NCBI RefSeq assembly: GCF_025685655.1
Contig: NZ_JAGSYG010000001.1
Span: forward strand, 124,001-188,000
Length of the DNA: 64,000 nucleotides
Direction of reading: 5' to 3'
DNA from: Acidicapsa ligni
GTDB taxonomy: Bacteria; Acidobacteriota; Terriglobia; Terriglobales; Acidobacteriaceae
The notes beneath the pieces were generated by a model. That model made no database searches. It saw nothing but the letters and a program-made list of their open reading frames with translations, and had not been told where the DNA came from. The translations under genes and the position numbers were made by a program. Positions 42,141 to 49,990 of the stretch are shown in pieces (position 1 is the first letter of the stretch; the number at the start of each line of letters is the position of its first letter).

Positions 42141-42337
42141 TCTTCTTCCTCTTCTTCGTCGAGAAGCTCATCATCGTCTTCGTCGAGATCGTCGCCGTCG
42201 ACGTGAGCAAGTTCCAGGGGTTCCGTGGCCACGATTTCAAACTCGGTGCCACATTCATCACAGGCAACGATGTCGCCTTCTTCTACTTCGTCTACTTCAA
42301 AATCCAGTGCGTTGTCGCACTCTGGGCAGCTTGGCAT
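42137..42337 (-). CDS. LysW-like zinc-ribbon acidic protein
   Basis: 66 residues from ATG 42337, preceded by an excellent AAGGAGGAGG. Zinc ribbon Cys4: C4 and C7 (CPEC), C26 and C29 (CDEC), then TEFEIVATEPLEL and a strongly acidic tail ending EEEEED. This follows LysW (amino-group carrier protein of the AAA lysine/arginine pathway). True LysW ends in EDWGE, whose last Glu carries the substrate; here the tail is poly-acidic and no lysX, lysZ or lysY is nearby. It may be a LysW-derived protein with another role. Confidence 0.75.
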   Translation of the reverse strand: MPSCPECDNALDFEVDEVEEGDIVACDECGTEFEIVATEPLELAHVDGDDLDEDDDELLDEEEEED

Positions 42338-42487
42338 ATGTGCCTCCTCCTTGAGTTGCACGGCCTACGCATTATGATGACACCATTGCGTGGGGCGACT
42401 CCGCTAGTTTTGACGGAAACGGCTTTTCTGGTCAAGTGTCCCCGCCTAAGGGACACATGGCAAAGAGCAGCCACTGGAGAGAATCGG

Positions 42488-43972
42488 ATGAATTTGCGTG
42501 ACTTGCTGGTACCCATGATCGTTCCTTTTTTGCTGGCCGCAACAGTCGTTTCGGCGCAGTCCAGCCCTGCCAAACCGGATTACCAGTTGCATGGCGCAGC
42601 CCTTGCTCCCGCCCCTGCAGACCCGGCGATTACCGCGGCGCTGGACCAGATCTCCGATGCCCGCATTCGTCAGACGATTGAGAAGCTGGTTGGTTTTGGA
42701 ACACGCAATACCCTTTCAAGCATGGAGACCGATTTGCCGCCCGGCCAGGGCGTAACGGCAGCCGCGGACTGGATCTTTGCGCAGTTCGAGGAGATCTCAA
42801 AAGAGTGCAACGGGTGCCTCGAAGTAAAGCGCGATACCTTCACCAATCCCGTAGCCGACCGGATCCCCAAACCGACGACGATCACCAATGTATACGCCAT
42901 TCTGCGCGGAAAAGACCCGGCCCAGGCGAAGCGGATGTACCTGGTAACCGGGCATTACGACTCGCGCAACTCGAATACAGCGGACGATCACGGTACCGCT
43001 CCAGGCGCGAACGACGATGCCTCCGGCGTAGCCGTTTCGCTGGAGTCGGCGCGTGTGCTGAGCAAGCTGAGCCTGCCCGCATCGCTGGTATTTGTAGCCG
43101 TAGCTGGCGAAGAACAAGGCTTGAACGGCTCAACCCATCTCGCGCAACTGGCCAAAAGCGAGGGCTGGAAGCTGGAAGGCGTGTTGAATAACGACATTGT
43201 CGGCGGCAACACGACGCCCGGAGACACCTTGCAGCGCAAGGATGTGGTCCGCGTGTTTTCCGAGGGAATTGCCTCGGCAGCAACTCCGGAACAGATTCGC
43301 CGAGTGCGCGCACTGGGGCTTTTTGACGATGCTCCAAGCCGCCAGCTGGCGCGCGCAATGGCAGACGCAGGGCGCACCTACTTCCTCGGAACCGCTCCCG
43401 GCTCTGGAACGACGCCTTCGTTTGCCGCTTTCCTCGTAGCGCGGCCAGACCGTTATCTGCGCGGCGGCGATCATACAAGCTTCAACAAGGAAGGCTTCTC
43501 CGCCGTCCGCGTGACGGAGTGGCGCGAGGACTTCAACCATCAGCACCAGGACATCCGCGTCGAAGCTGGAGTGCAATATGGAGATCTCCTGAAGTATGTC
43601 GACTACGGCTACGTTGCAAAAGTGGCCCGGCTCAACGCAGCCACGCTCGCGACACTGGCCGCTTCCCCTGGAATCGTGACCGAGGTAAAGCTCGTATTGG
43701 ACCGGCTCGACAACAATACGACGATTCACTGGAAGGCCCCCGAAGGCACCAGCGAAAACGGAGCCAGCGCCGCCGGAACGAAAGCCGGTCTGCATTACGA
43801 GCTACTCTGGCGAGAAACGACTGCCGCTGACTGGCAGTATGTGCTGGAGATTCTGGCACCACCAGGAGCCGAACCGGTGACAGTCACCGTTCCGATTTCA
43901 AAGGACAATGTAATCTTTGGCGTGCGCGCGGTGGATGCGTCCGGACATCGCGGACTGGTTGTTACCCCTTAA
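42488..43972 (+). CDS. Exported M28 family zinc aminopeptidase
   Basis: 494-residue metallopeptidase with signal peptide (LVPMIVPFLLAATVVSAQ). The co-catalytic zinc site is visible: H156 and Asp in VTGHYDSRNS, D176 in PGANDDASGVAV, the Glu pair E208/E209 in VAVAGEEQGLNGS, then LNNDIVGGN, and the late His in GGDHTSFNKEGFSAVRV. The last about 100 residues form an extra beta domain (LDRLDNNTTIHWKAPEG, NVIFGVRAVDASGHRG), probably fibronectin-like. The frame is open upstream to 42122, but the start is set by GGAGAG and the signal peptide. Likely degrades peptides in the periplasm. Confidence 0.9.
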   Translation: MNLRDLLVPMIVPFLLAATVVSAQSSPAKPDYQLHGAALAPAPADPAITAALDQISDARIRQTIEKLVGFGTRNTLSSMETDLPPGQGVTAAADWIFAQFEEISKECNGCLEVKRDTFTNPVADRIPKPTTITNVYAILRGKDPAQAKRMYLVTGHYDSRNSNTADDHGTAPGANDDASGVAVSLESARVLSKLSLPASLVFVAVAGEEQGLNGSTHLAQLAKSEGWKLEGVLNNDIVGGNTTPGDTLQRKDVVRVFSEGIASAATPEQIRRVRALGLFDDAPSRQLARAMADAGRTYFLGTAPGSGTTPSFAAFLVARPDRYLRGGDHTSFNKEGFSAVRVTEWREDFNHQHQDIRVEAGVQYGDLLKYVDYGYVAKVARLNAATLATLAASPGIVTEVKLVLDRLDNNTTIHWKAPEGTSENGASAAGTKAGLHYELLWRETTAADWQYVLEILAPPGAEPVTVTVPISKDNVIFGVRAVDASGHRGLVVTP

Positions 43973-44065
43973 GCAGCCATCTCACAAACGGGAACTGAGG
44001 CCGCGAAAACTATTCTGATGCATGACATGGGTTGTGCGCAGGATGTACGCTCAATCAGGAGACAT

Positions 44066-44902
44066 ATGCCCAGGTTTGGTTCTTCTCAATTCGCGTTTCC
44101 TGAGTTCTCCGGTGCCACGCGGCGGCTGATTCTGATCAATCTGACGGCGTATTTTTTGCTGCTGCTGGCGACAACAGCCAAATTGTTCGATCCTCTGGCG
44201 GTGATGGCGCATTTCGGGCTCTATCCGCCGAATTTTATGGTCGGGCAAATCTGGCAGCCGCTGACCTACAGCTTCATCCACCTATCGTTGATCGGAACAC
44301 TGCTGGAGCTGCTTTCGCTCTGGTTCTTGTGCGGATTCCTCGAACAGATGCATGGTGGGCAATGGATGACCCGGCTCTATGCCGCCTCCGTCGTAGGCGC
44401 TGCACTGACCGCAATCGTCATCTACGAGATTGGACTTCATACCGGTCATCCGCAGGAATCCGTGGCCCTGACCGGTTGCCTTGGCGGTATCTTTGGGCTG
44501 ATCACCGCAATCGGAGTACTGCACGGGGATTTGCAGTTTCAGATGTTTTTCGTGATCGGGATCAAGGCCAAGTATCTCGCGATCATCTACGCTCTCATCG
44601 CCCTGGCAGAGACATTCGGTGAATTGCGCGTGTACGCGTTTGCACAGCTCGGCGGCGGCCTGGCTGCGATTTTATATGTGAAGTACGCACCACGAGGTAG
44701 TCGCGGACGTGGGATTGGCGTTTCTCTGAGCGAGCGATGGTACGGCCTGCGTAACCAATACTTCCGTTGGAAGCGGCGCCGCGCTGCCAGCAAGTTTCAG
44801 GTCTACATGAAGAAGCAGGGACGGATCGTACGCTTCGATGGACAGGGCCGGCTGATCGATGACGACGATGTGAAACACGACGACCGGACGCGCTGGAACT
44901 AG
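44066..44902 (+). CDS. Rhomboid-fold membrane protein lacking the catalytic dyad
   Basis: 278 residues with AGGAGA 5 nt before ATG 44066. Six membrane spans follow the rhomboid layout: LTYSFIHLSLIGTLLELLSL, then LWFLCGFLEQMHGG and a GIFGLITAIG span. The catalytic Ser of GxSG is replaced (G137-C138-L139-G140, where proteases have GASG), and the His of the last catalytic helix is Gln194 (AFAQLGGGLAAIL, where proteases have AHLGG). It is therefore predicted to be an inactive rhomboid (pseudoprotease). A basic cytoplasmic tail of about 70 residues (FRWKRRRAASKF, QGRIVRFDGQG) follows. Partner unknown. Confidence 0.82.
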   Translation: MPRFGSSQFAFPEFSGATRRLILINLTAYFLLLLATTAKLFDPLAVMAHFGLYPPNFMVGQIWQPLTYSFIHLSLIGTLLELLSLWFLCGFLEQMHGGQWMTRLYAASVVGAALTAIVIYEIGLHTGHPQESVALTGCLGGIFGLITAIGVLHGDLQFQMFFVIGIKAKYLAIIYALIALAETFGELRVYAFAQLGGGLAAILYVKYAPRGSRGRGIGVSLSERWYGLRNQYFRWKRRRAASKFQVYMKKQGRIVRFDGQGRLIDDDDVKHDDRTRWN

Positions 44903-44918
44903 CGGATGTAGACTCTGT

Positions 44919-45335
44919 TCACCACGGATTCAACAGATCGACTTGTATATCCTGCACGTCCTGCGTGTTTCGAGTAACCAGCGTAAGTTGATGCACGATT
45001 GCAGTTGCGGCAAGCAACGTATCGACCACTGGGCGTGGTCGCTCAGCAGATAACTCTCCCCACAACCTGGCCGTGGCCGCATCGAGTCCAAGAATGCGAT
45101 CGGCAAAACTATACTCCAGGCCGTCGACCCACTGAGCGAGTCTGTCCGCGGCCTCCGGGTCGGTTCGGCGCTTGATGGCTACGCCTTTGCGCAGCTCGCC
45201 TAAAGTCAGGACGCTGATGTAGAGTGACTCCGGTTCCACACGCGCAAGAAACGCGAGGACCCGCTCATCTGCCTGCTTCCGGCGCGTTTCAGAAAGTACA
45301 TTCGTATCCAGAAGATATTGCAGACGACCGCTCAC
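44919..45335 (-). CDS. VapC-family PIN-domain toxin
   Basis: 138 residues. PIN acidic residues: D10 (LLDTNVLSE), E47 (LTLGELRKG), D105 (PVVDTLLAATA), plus the TRNTQD loop that closes the site. Expected to be a Mg-dependent RNase acting on tRNA or rRNA during stress. The start overlaps the antitoxin stop by 4 bp (45332-45335), giving the usual antitoxin-first operon. Complete and apparently intact. Confidence 0.9.
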   Translation of the reverse strand: MSGRLQYLLDTNVLSETRRKQADERVLAFLARVEPESLYISVLTLGELRKGVAIKRRTDPEAADRLAQWVDGLEYSFADRILGLDAATARLWGELSAERPRPVVDTLLAATAIVHQLTLVTRNTQDVQDIQVDLLNPW

Positions 45336-45577
45336 AGATTGATTTCCCGTCCAGTGTCGCGATCTCGCTCTACATCAAAGCTGTCGACTTTTGGGCCACC
45401 GAGAAGGTAATCCCTGAAGTTTGGCTTATGAGCCGTCAGAGAACGATAGTCAGCAATGGAAAGAACAACTGCTCTTTCCGTCCCATGGCGAGTAATGAAC
45501 TGAGGCCCCTTGCTATGAGCGTCCTCAATCACCTCGCTCAGACGAGTTTTTGCTTCCTGTACCTGCCAGACCGACAT
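45332..45577 (-). CDS. Phd/YefM-family antitoxin
   Basis: 81 residues from ATG 45577, chosen for GGGGA at 6 nt; an ATG two codons earlier and a longer frame to 45646 exist. The N-terminal Phd fold is typical: VWQVQEAKTRLSEVIEDA, then GPQFITRHGTERAVVLSIAD, which binds DNA. The C-terminal part (FRDYLLGGPKVDSFDVERDR) neutralises the toxin and is the usual Phd-VapC contact segment. The operator is probably the AT-rich palindrome just upstream. Confidence 0.9.
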   Translation of the reverse strand: MSVWQVQEAKTRLSEVIEDAHSKGPQFITRHGTERAVVLSIADYRSLTAHKPNFRDYLLGGPKVDSFDVERDRDTGREINL

Positions 45578-45598
45578 AATCATCCCCAGATCAACCTT

Positions 45599-45631
45599 AA
45601 TTATAGTTGATCTGGTTGGTTTAATATAATT
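45599..45631. promoter_or_regulatory. AT-rich palindrome in divergent promoter region
   Basis: Arms AATTATA (45599-45605) and TATAATT (45625-45631) are perfect inverse complements 19 nt apart. They give a TATAAT-like -10 hexamer on each strand between the antitoxin and fabD starts. Position and symmetry fit an autoregulatory operator for the antitoxin and a promoter for fabD; -35 boxes are not clear. Confidence 0.45.
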
Positions 45632-45687
45632 TCTCTTTCCCGCCAACAGATCCTGCAGAGACGGAGTGCGGTAAAATCCTCATTTGT

Positions 45688-46644
45688 ATGACTACAAAGA
45701 AGATTGCTTTTCTCTTTCCGGGACAGGGTTCGCAGGCCGTAGGTATGGGGCGAATTCTCGCCGAGCGCTATCCTGTCGCTGCCCAAACATTTGCCGAGGC
45801 CGATGAAGCCTTGGGCCTTTCGCTCAGCCGGATTTTCTTTGACGGCCCGGAAGAAGAGCTGCGGCTGACGGAGAACACGCAGCCCGCTATTTTGGCGGTA
45901 AGCATCGCGGCCTGGCGCGTGCTGGCCGAGCACGATGTGCACCCGGCATTTGCCGCCGGACATTCACTCGGCGAGTGGTCAGCGCACGTAGCGGCTGGCA
46001 CTCTGAGCTTTGCCGACGCAGTACGCGCAGTTAAAGCTCGCGGACGGGCGATGCAGGCGGCTGTGCCTGCAGGCCAGGGCGCAATGGCTGCAGTGCTTTC
46101 GCTGGCCGCCGATCAGGTAGCCGAGGCCTGCGCCGAGGCTGCCGCGGAGACCGGGCTGCCCGTATCGCCTGCCAATTTCAACACTCCCGACCAGACCGTG
46201 ATCTCAGGCGCCGCCGCAGCAGTCGAAAAAGCCGTGGAACTGGTGAAAGGTCGCGGAGCGCGCAAGGTGGTGATGCTCGCGGTGAGCGCGCCGTTCCATT
46301 GCGCCCTGATGCAGCCCGCCCAGGAGGAAGTAGCACGAGTGCTATCCGGCCTGACTTTGGCCGACCCCTCGATCCCTGTAGCAGCAAACGTCAGCGGCAC
46401 ACTGGTGACAACCGCAGACGCAGCAAAACAGGCACTCATCGATCAGGTAACAGGAGCGGTACGCTGGTCGGAATGCGCGCAGGCACTGATTGCATCCGGT
46501 ACCGAGCTTTTTGTCGAAGTAGGCCCCGGGCGCGTATTGACCGGACTGCTAAGGCAGATCGATCGCTCCCAGAAGTGCGTCAATGTTGAGGATGTAGTGA
46601 GCCTGGAAAAAACGCTGGCGGAAGTGAATTCCACCAGCGTGTAG
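45688..46644 (+). CDS. fabD: Malonyl-CoA:ACP transacylase
   Basis: Loads malonyl groups onto acyl carrier protein for fatty acid synthesis; cytoplasmic. 318 residues, standard length. FPGQGSQAVGMG at residues 10-21, nucleophile S93 in AGHSLGEWSAHV, partner His204 in SAPFHCALMQPA, and NFNTPDQTVISGA. The end of the fold (GTELFVEVGPGRVLTGLL) is complete. It stands alone: no fabH, fabG or acpP is next to it in this window. Confidence 0.95.
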   Translation: MTTKKIAFLFPGQGSQAVGMGRILAERYPVAAQTFAEADEALGLSLSRIFFDGPEEELRLTENTQPAILAVSIAAWRVLAEHDVHPAFAAGHSLGEWSAHVAAGTLSFADAVRAVKARGRAMQAAVPAGQGAMAAVLSLAADQVAEACAEAAAETGLPVSPANFNTPDQTVISGAAAAVEKAVELVKGRGARKVVMLAVSAPFHCALMQPAQEEVARVLSGLTLADPSIPVAANVSGTLVTTADAAKQALIDQVTGAVRWSECAQALIASGTELFVEVGPGRVLTGLLRQIDRSQKCVNVEDVVSLEKTLAEVNSTSV

Positions 46645-46690
46645 TTAGCCGTGTAGCTATCTGCTCAGATTACGAATCGACTACTAATTA

Positions 46691-47188
46691 CTAATCGATA
46701 GTCAGCTCTACCGGAGAGAAGCCCAGCGTATGGCCCTTAGGATCGTAAGCCAGGAAGAGCGGTTTACTCTTGCGGCCGTTGATCATCGAGCCAACGATGA
46801 GCGAGTTGCCCCATAGCTTGGTCACTACCACCTTATGGCTGGTGAAAGCGCCATAATCGTTGGCCGTGCTGTTCGGACCCCAGTCTGCCTGGAAGCGATC
46901 GAAATTGTAAGTCTTGAACTTCTCCGGATGGTGCTGCCATTCAGGATCGTCGACCCAGATACCGTAGGCCTTGGGCAGATTGTTATTCTCAACCGCAACC
47001 AGGAATTGCTGAGTCGTTCGCTGGCCAGTCCAGTAAGTAACCCACGTCCACGGATAGTCGATAGGGCGACCCACGATGAACCAGGCAGCCACGATCAGAA
47101 TTACGAAGCCTGCAAGAAAAGCGTAGACCGTCTGAAGTCGGCGACGCGCTCGTGCAACGTCGTATTTGGGAGCGTCCATCAGGGTCAT
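46691..47188 (-). CDS. Hypothetical membrane-anchored protein
   Basis: 165 residues. A basic N-terminus (ARARRRLQTVYAF) leads into one membrane helix (LAGFVILIVAAWFIVG), with the rest outside: WTGQRTTQQFLVAVENNNLP, then KAYGIWVDDPEWQHHPEKFK, and an ending HTLGFSPVELTID. The composition resembles short secreted cystatin-like or NTF2-like domains seen in Acidobacteriota, but I cannot assign a family. No operon partner: 160 bp separate it from ddl. Confidence 0.7.
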   Translation of the reverse strand: MTLMDAPKYDVARARRRLQTVYAFLAGFVILIVAAWFIVGRPIDYPWTWVTYWTGQRTTQQFLVAVENNNLPKAYGIWVDDPEWQHHPEKFKTYNFDRFQADWGPNSTANDYGAFTSHKVVVTKLWGNSLIVGSMINGRKSKPLFLAYDPKGHTLGFSPVELTID

Positions 47189-47347
47189 TGGGCTGGATTC
47201 CTCGGCGGTACTGGGTTCCGGTGCGGGCTGCTGCGTCGTCTATCCTTAGCTGCCTGTTCCTATTAGGTATAGACAACGCAGGGAAGCATTTTGTTCCCGA
47301 CATCTGCGTTCACTCTGCTTCCCTGCTCTACTTCTCTGCTCTGCTTC

Positions 47348-48490
47348 CTATTTCGATGCCTCGAAAGTGAAGCTGGTCCGGCTGCGCTCATTGTGGCGTT
47401 CCAGGGCCAATTCGATAAGCGTTGTGATCAGGTCGGAGTAGCCGAGGCCAGTCGCCTGCCACAACTTGGGGTACATGCTGATGGCGGTGAACCCAGGCAG
47501 CGTATTCACTTCATTAAGATAGATGCGACGCTTGCCATCCGGCTCCATAAGGAAATCAACGCGGGCAAGACCAGCAAGATCGCAGGCGCGAAAAGCTTCG
47601 ACAGCCATGGCGCGAATCTGCTTGGACTCCGCCGCCGTAAGCTTCGCGGGGATAACCGGCACAGAGCCGTCGCTGAGATACTTGGCCTCGTAATCATAGA
47701 ACTCTTTGTCCGGAATGATTTCGCCGACCACGCTGGCCTTTGGATCGTCGTTGCCCAGGACAGCAACTTCGAGTTCGCGCGCCTTGCTGGTGGTACGGGA
47801 TTTGCCGCTGCCGGTAACCCCCTGCTCGATGACGATCTTGCGGTCAAATCTCGCAGCCAGCTTCAGAGCCGGGCCGAGCTCCTTGCGATCGTGAGCCTTG
47901 CTGATACCAACCGAGGAGCCGAGATTTGCCGGCTTCACAAAAAGCGGATATTTAAGCGCCGACTCGATAAACGTAACAGTCTTGCGGGGAGATTTTTCCC
48001 ACTCCGAACGCAGAACTGTCACATGCTTGACGATCGGCAACTTCGCCTGGGAAAAGAGACGCTTCATCACATCCTTGTCCATACCCGCCGAGGAGCCAAG
48101 AACCCCGGAGCCGACGTAAGCAATGTCCGCAAGTTCAAAAAGCCCCTGGATCGTGCCATCCTCACCAAATGTTCCATGAAGAACAGGAAAAACCACGTCA
48201 AGGCGACCCGTTCCGAGGCTGGCAGCGTCAGGAACAAGCGCCGCCACAGCGTCGGAAGGCCCTGCTGCTTCAGCCGCGTCAGCAGGCAACACCTCGATAG
48301 CCGCGCCTTCAAGCAAAGCCGCAGCATTGCCCTCCGTGAGCCAGCGGCCCGTCTTGGATATGCCGATAGGCACAACCTCGAATTTTTTACGGTCGATTGC
48401 TTTGAGAATTGAGGCTGCGGAGAGAAGAGATACTTCATGCTCGCCGCTGCGGCCACCGAAGAGAATGCCTACGCGCAGTTTCTTTGCCAT
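47348..48490 (-). CDS. ddl: D-alanine--D-alanine ligase
   Basis: ATP-grasp ligase making the D-Ala-D-Ala dipeptide of peptidoglycan. 380 residues from ATG 48490; the frame is open to 48559 with other possible starts, none with a strong ribosome binding site. Motifs: ILFGGRSGEHEVSLLSA at the N-terminus, YVGSGVLGSSAGMDKDVMKR, ATP-grasp VKPANLGSSVGISKAHD, and the metal/substrate end LARVDFLMEPDGKRRIYLNE followed by VNTLPGFTAISMYPKLW. The protein has the D-Ala-type loop with Tyr in the YEAKYLSDG segment. Not in a division cluster here. Confidence 0.94.
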   Translation of the reverse strand: MAKKLRVGILFGGRSGEHEVSLLSAASILKAIDRKKFEVVPIGISKTGRWLTEGNAAALLEGAAIEVLPADAAEAAGPSDAVAALVPDAASLGTGRLDVVFPVLHGTFGEDGTIQGLFELADIAYVGSGVLGSSAGMDKDVMKRLFSQAKLPIVKHVTVLRSEWEKSPRKTVTFIESALKYPLFVKPANLGSSVGISKAHDRKELGPALKLAARFDRKIVIEQGVTGSGKSRTTSKARELEVAVLGNDDPKASVVGEIIPDKEFYDYEAKYLSDGSVPVIPAKLTAAESKQIRAMAVEAFRACDLAGLARVDFLMEPDGKRRIYLNEVNTLPGFTAISMYPKLWQATGLGYSDLITTLIELALERHNERSRTSFTFEASK

Positions 48491-48657
48491 GTCAGGTTTG
48501 ATTCTAGCTGGCGAGGCAGTGCGTGCCATTGTAGGGAAAGGTACGTATGAGAAATGCATACAGCACTGTTAACTTGCCGCATCAATTCGCGCCGATCTTT
48601 TATATCCTCGGCGCTGCTCAAGCCTCTTCAGATAACACTCCACTCGATAACAATCAC

Positions 48658-49722
48658 TCAAAGAATCTTTTTGCCGAAAACGCTACATGCCAGTTCCACA
48701 GCAAGATCGGCGGTGCGATTGCGATCATCGATTACAGGATTCACCTCGACGATTTCAAAGCTGAGCAGGCGACCGTGATCGGCAATGATTTCCATGGCCA
48801 GATGGGCTTCTCGGTACGTAGCTCCGCCTCGCACAGGAGTACCAACGCCCGGCGCGTCCTCCGGATCGATCCAATCCATGTCGAGCGAGATGTGATAACC
48901 CGCAGTGCCTCGGCTGGCGACTTCCAGCGCCTCTTCCATCACTGCACGCATCCCACGCTCGTCAATGTCGCGCATCGTGTAAACCTCTGCAATACCAGCG
49001 CGGCGGATATTTTCACGCTCGGCGGCATCAATGTCCCGCGCACCGACAATCACCGTATTCTCCGGCGCGATTTTGGGACTGTAGCCAAAAATCTGGCTAA
49101 GCGGCCCCAGCCCTGAATCCGGGTCAAGGCCCACCAGCGCTGCGAGCGGCATTCCATGAACATTGCCGGAAGGCGAAGTTTCCGGAGTATTGATGTCAGA
49201 GTGAGCATCCATCCAGATCACGCCGATCTTCTGGTTCTGGCGGCGATAGAACTCGGCTACCCCCGAAACAGATCCTGCGGCAAGGGAGTGATCCCCTCCC
49301 AGCACAAGCGGCGATTCTCCCGCTTCAAGGCTTTGGACAACCGCCTCTGCAGTACGCACACAGGTTTCTGCTATCTGCTGGATAAAGCGAGCGTTAGCAG
49401 CACCGATGCTCTGGGTTTCGGCGATTTCAACGCGGATATTGCCCCCGTCGGTGACTTGGTGGCCCAGGGCTTCGAGGCGCGCTTCAAGACCCGCAACGCG
49501 AACCGCAGACGGACCCATATCGACCCCGCGACGGCTGGCTCCAAGGTCGAGCGGCACACCCAGCACGCGGATTCTACGCGCAGGAAAAGATTGGAGCGGG
49601 CGGCGTGAGGAATAAGCCTGGACAATCCGTTCGCCGGATGGGCCCTGTGTGGATGAGCCGGGAGTTAATGGGCTCTGTGTGAATGGACCCTGTGTTACCG
49701 GTATTTCGATCGGGTAGGACAT
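48658..49722 (-). CDS. Arginase-family ureohydrolase
   Basis: Mn-dependent hydrolysis of arginine to ornithine and urea (arginase rather than agmatinase, judging from the SPSGNVHGMP loop). 354 residues. Metal ligands lie in VLGGDHSLAAGS, WMDAHSDINTPETSPSGNVH and SLDMDWIDPEDAPGVGTP. The family core starts at VLGVPLDLGASRRGVDMGP, so the first about 50 residues are an extra Pro/Gln/Ser-rich extension in which TQGP/TQSP recurs (VTQGPFTQSPLTPGSSTQGP), probably a recent short-repeat expansion at the DNA level. No urease or other arginine gene is adjacent. Confidence 0.9.
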   Translation of the reverse strand: MSYPIEIPVTQGPFTQSPLTPGSSTQGPSGERIVQAYSSRRPLQSFPARRIRVLGVPLDLGASRRGVDMGPSAVRVAGLEARLEALGHQVTDGGNIRVEIAETQSIGAANARFIQQIAETCVRTAEAVVQSLEAGESPLVLGGDHSLAAGSVSGVAEFYRRQNQKIGVIWMDAHSDINTPETSPSGNVHGMPLAALVGLDPDSGLGPLSQIFGYSPKIAPENTVIVGARDIDAAERENIRRAGIAEVYTMRDIDERGMRAVMEEALEVASRGTAGYHISLDMDWIDPEDAPGVGTPVRGGATYREAHLAMEIIADHGRLLSFEIVEVNPVIDDRNRTADLAVELACSVFGKKIL

Positions 49723-49990
49723 ACAAAATCGCTCCGCAGGCCGTCATCCTATGATTCAGAAGAGTTACGGCAACGGCCTATTAGAGCAGATCCCTTTCCA
49801 AACTGGCAGGTCTCGGAAGGGAAACATGTACATCTAAGAGGTTATATCGATTTCTTTGTACAGATGCGATACTCACCTCGCAAACAAATTGATCCAGATT
49901 CTGTTTTTGAGCAGTGGGCAGCCGATGGAGCAGACGGGACTGCGAGAGCTTATTCAGAGCAGGCTGGTGACGGGGAACGCAGATCAAATC

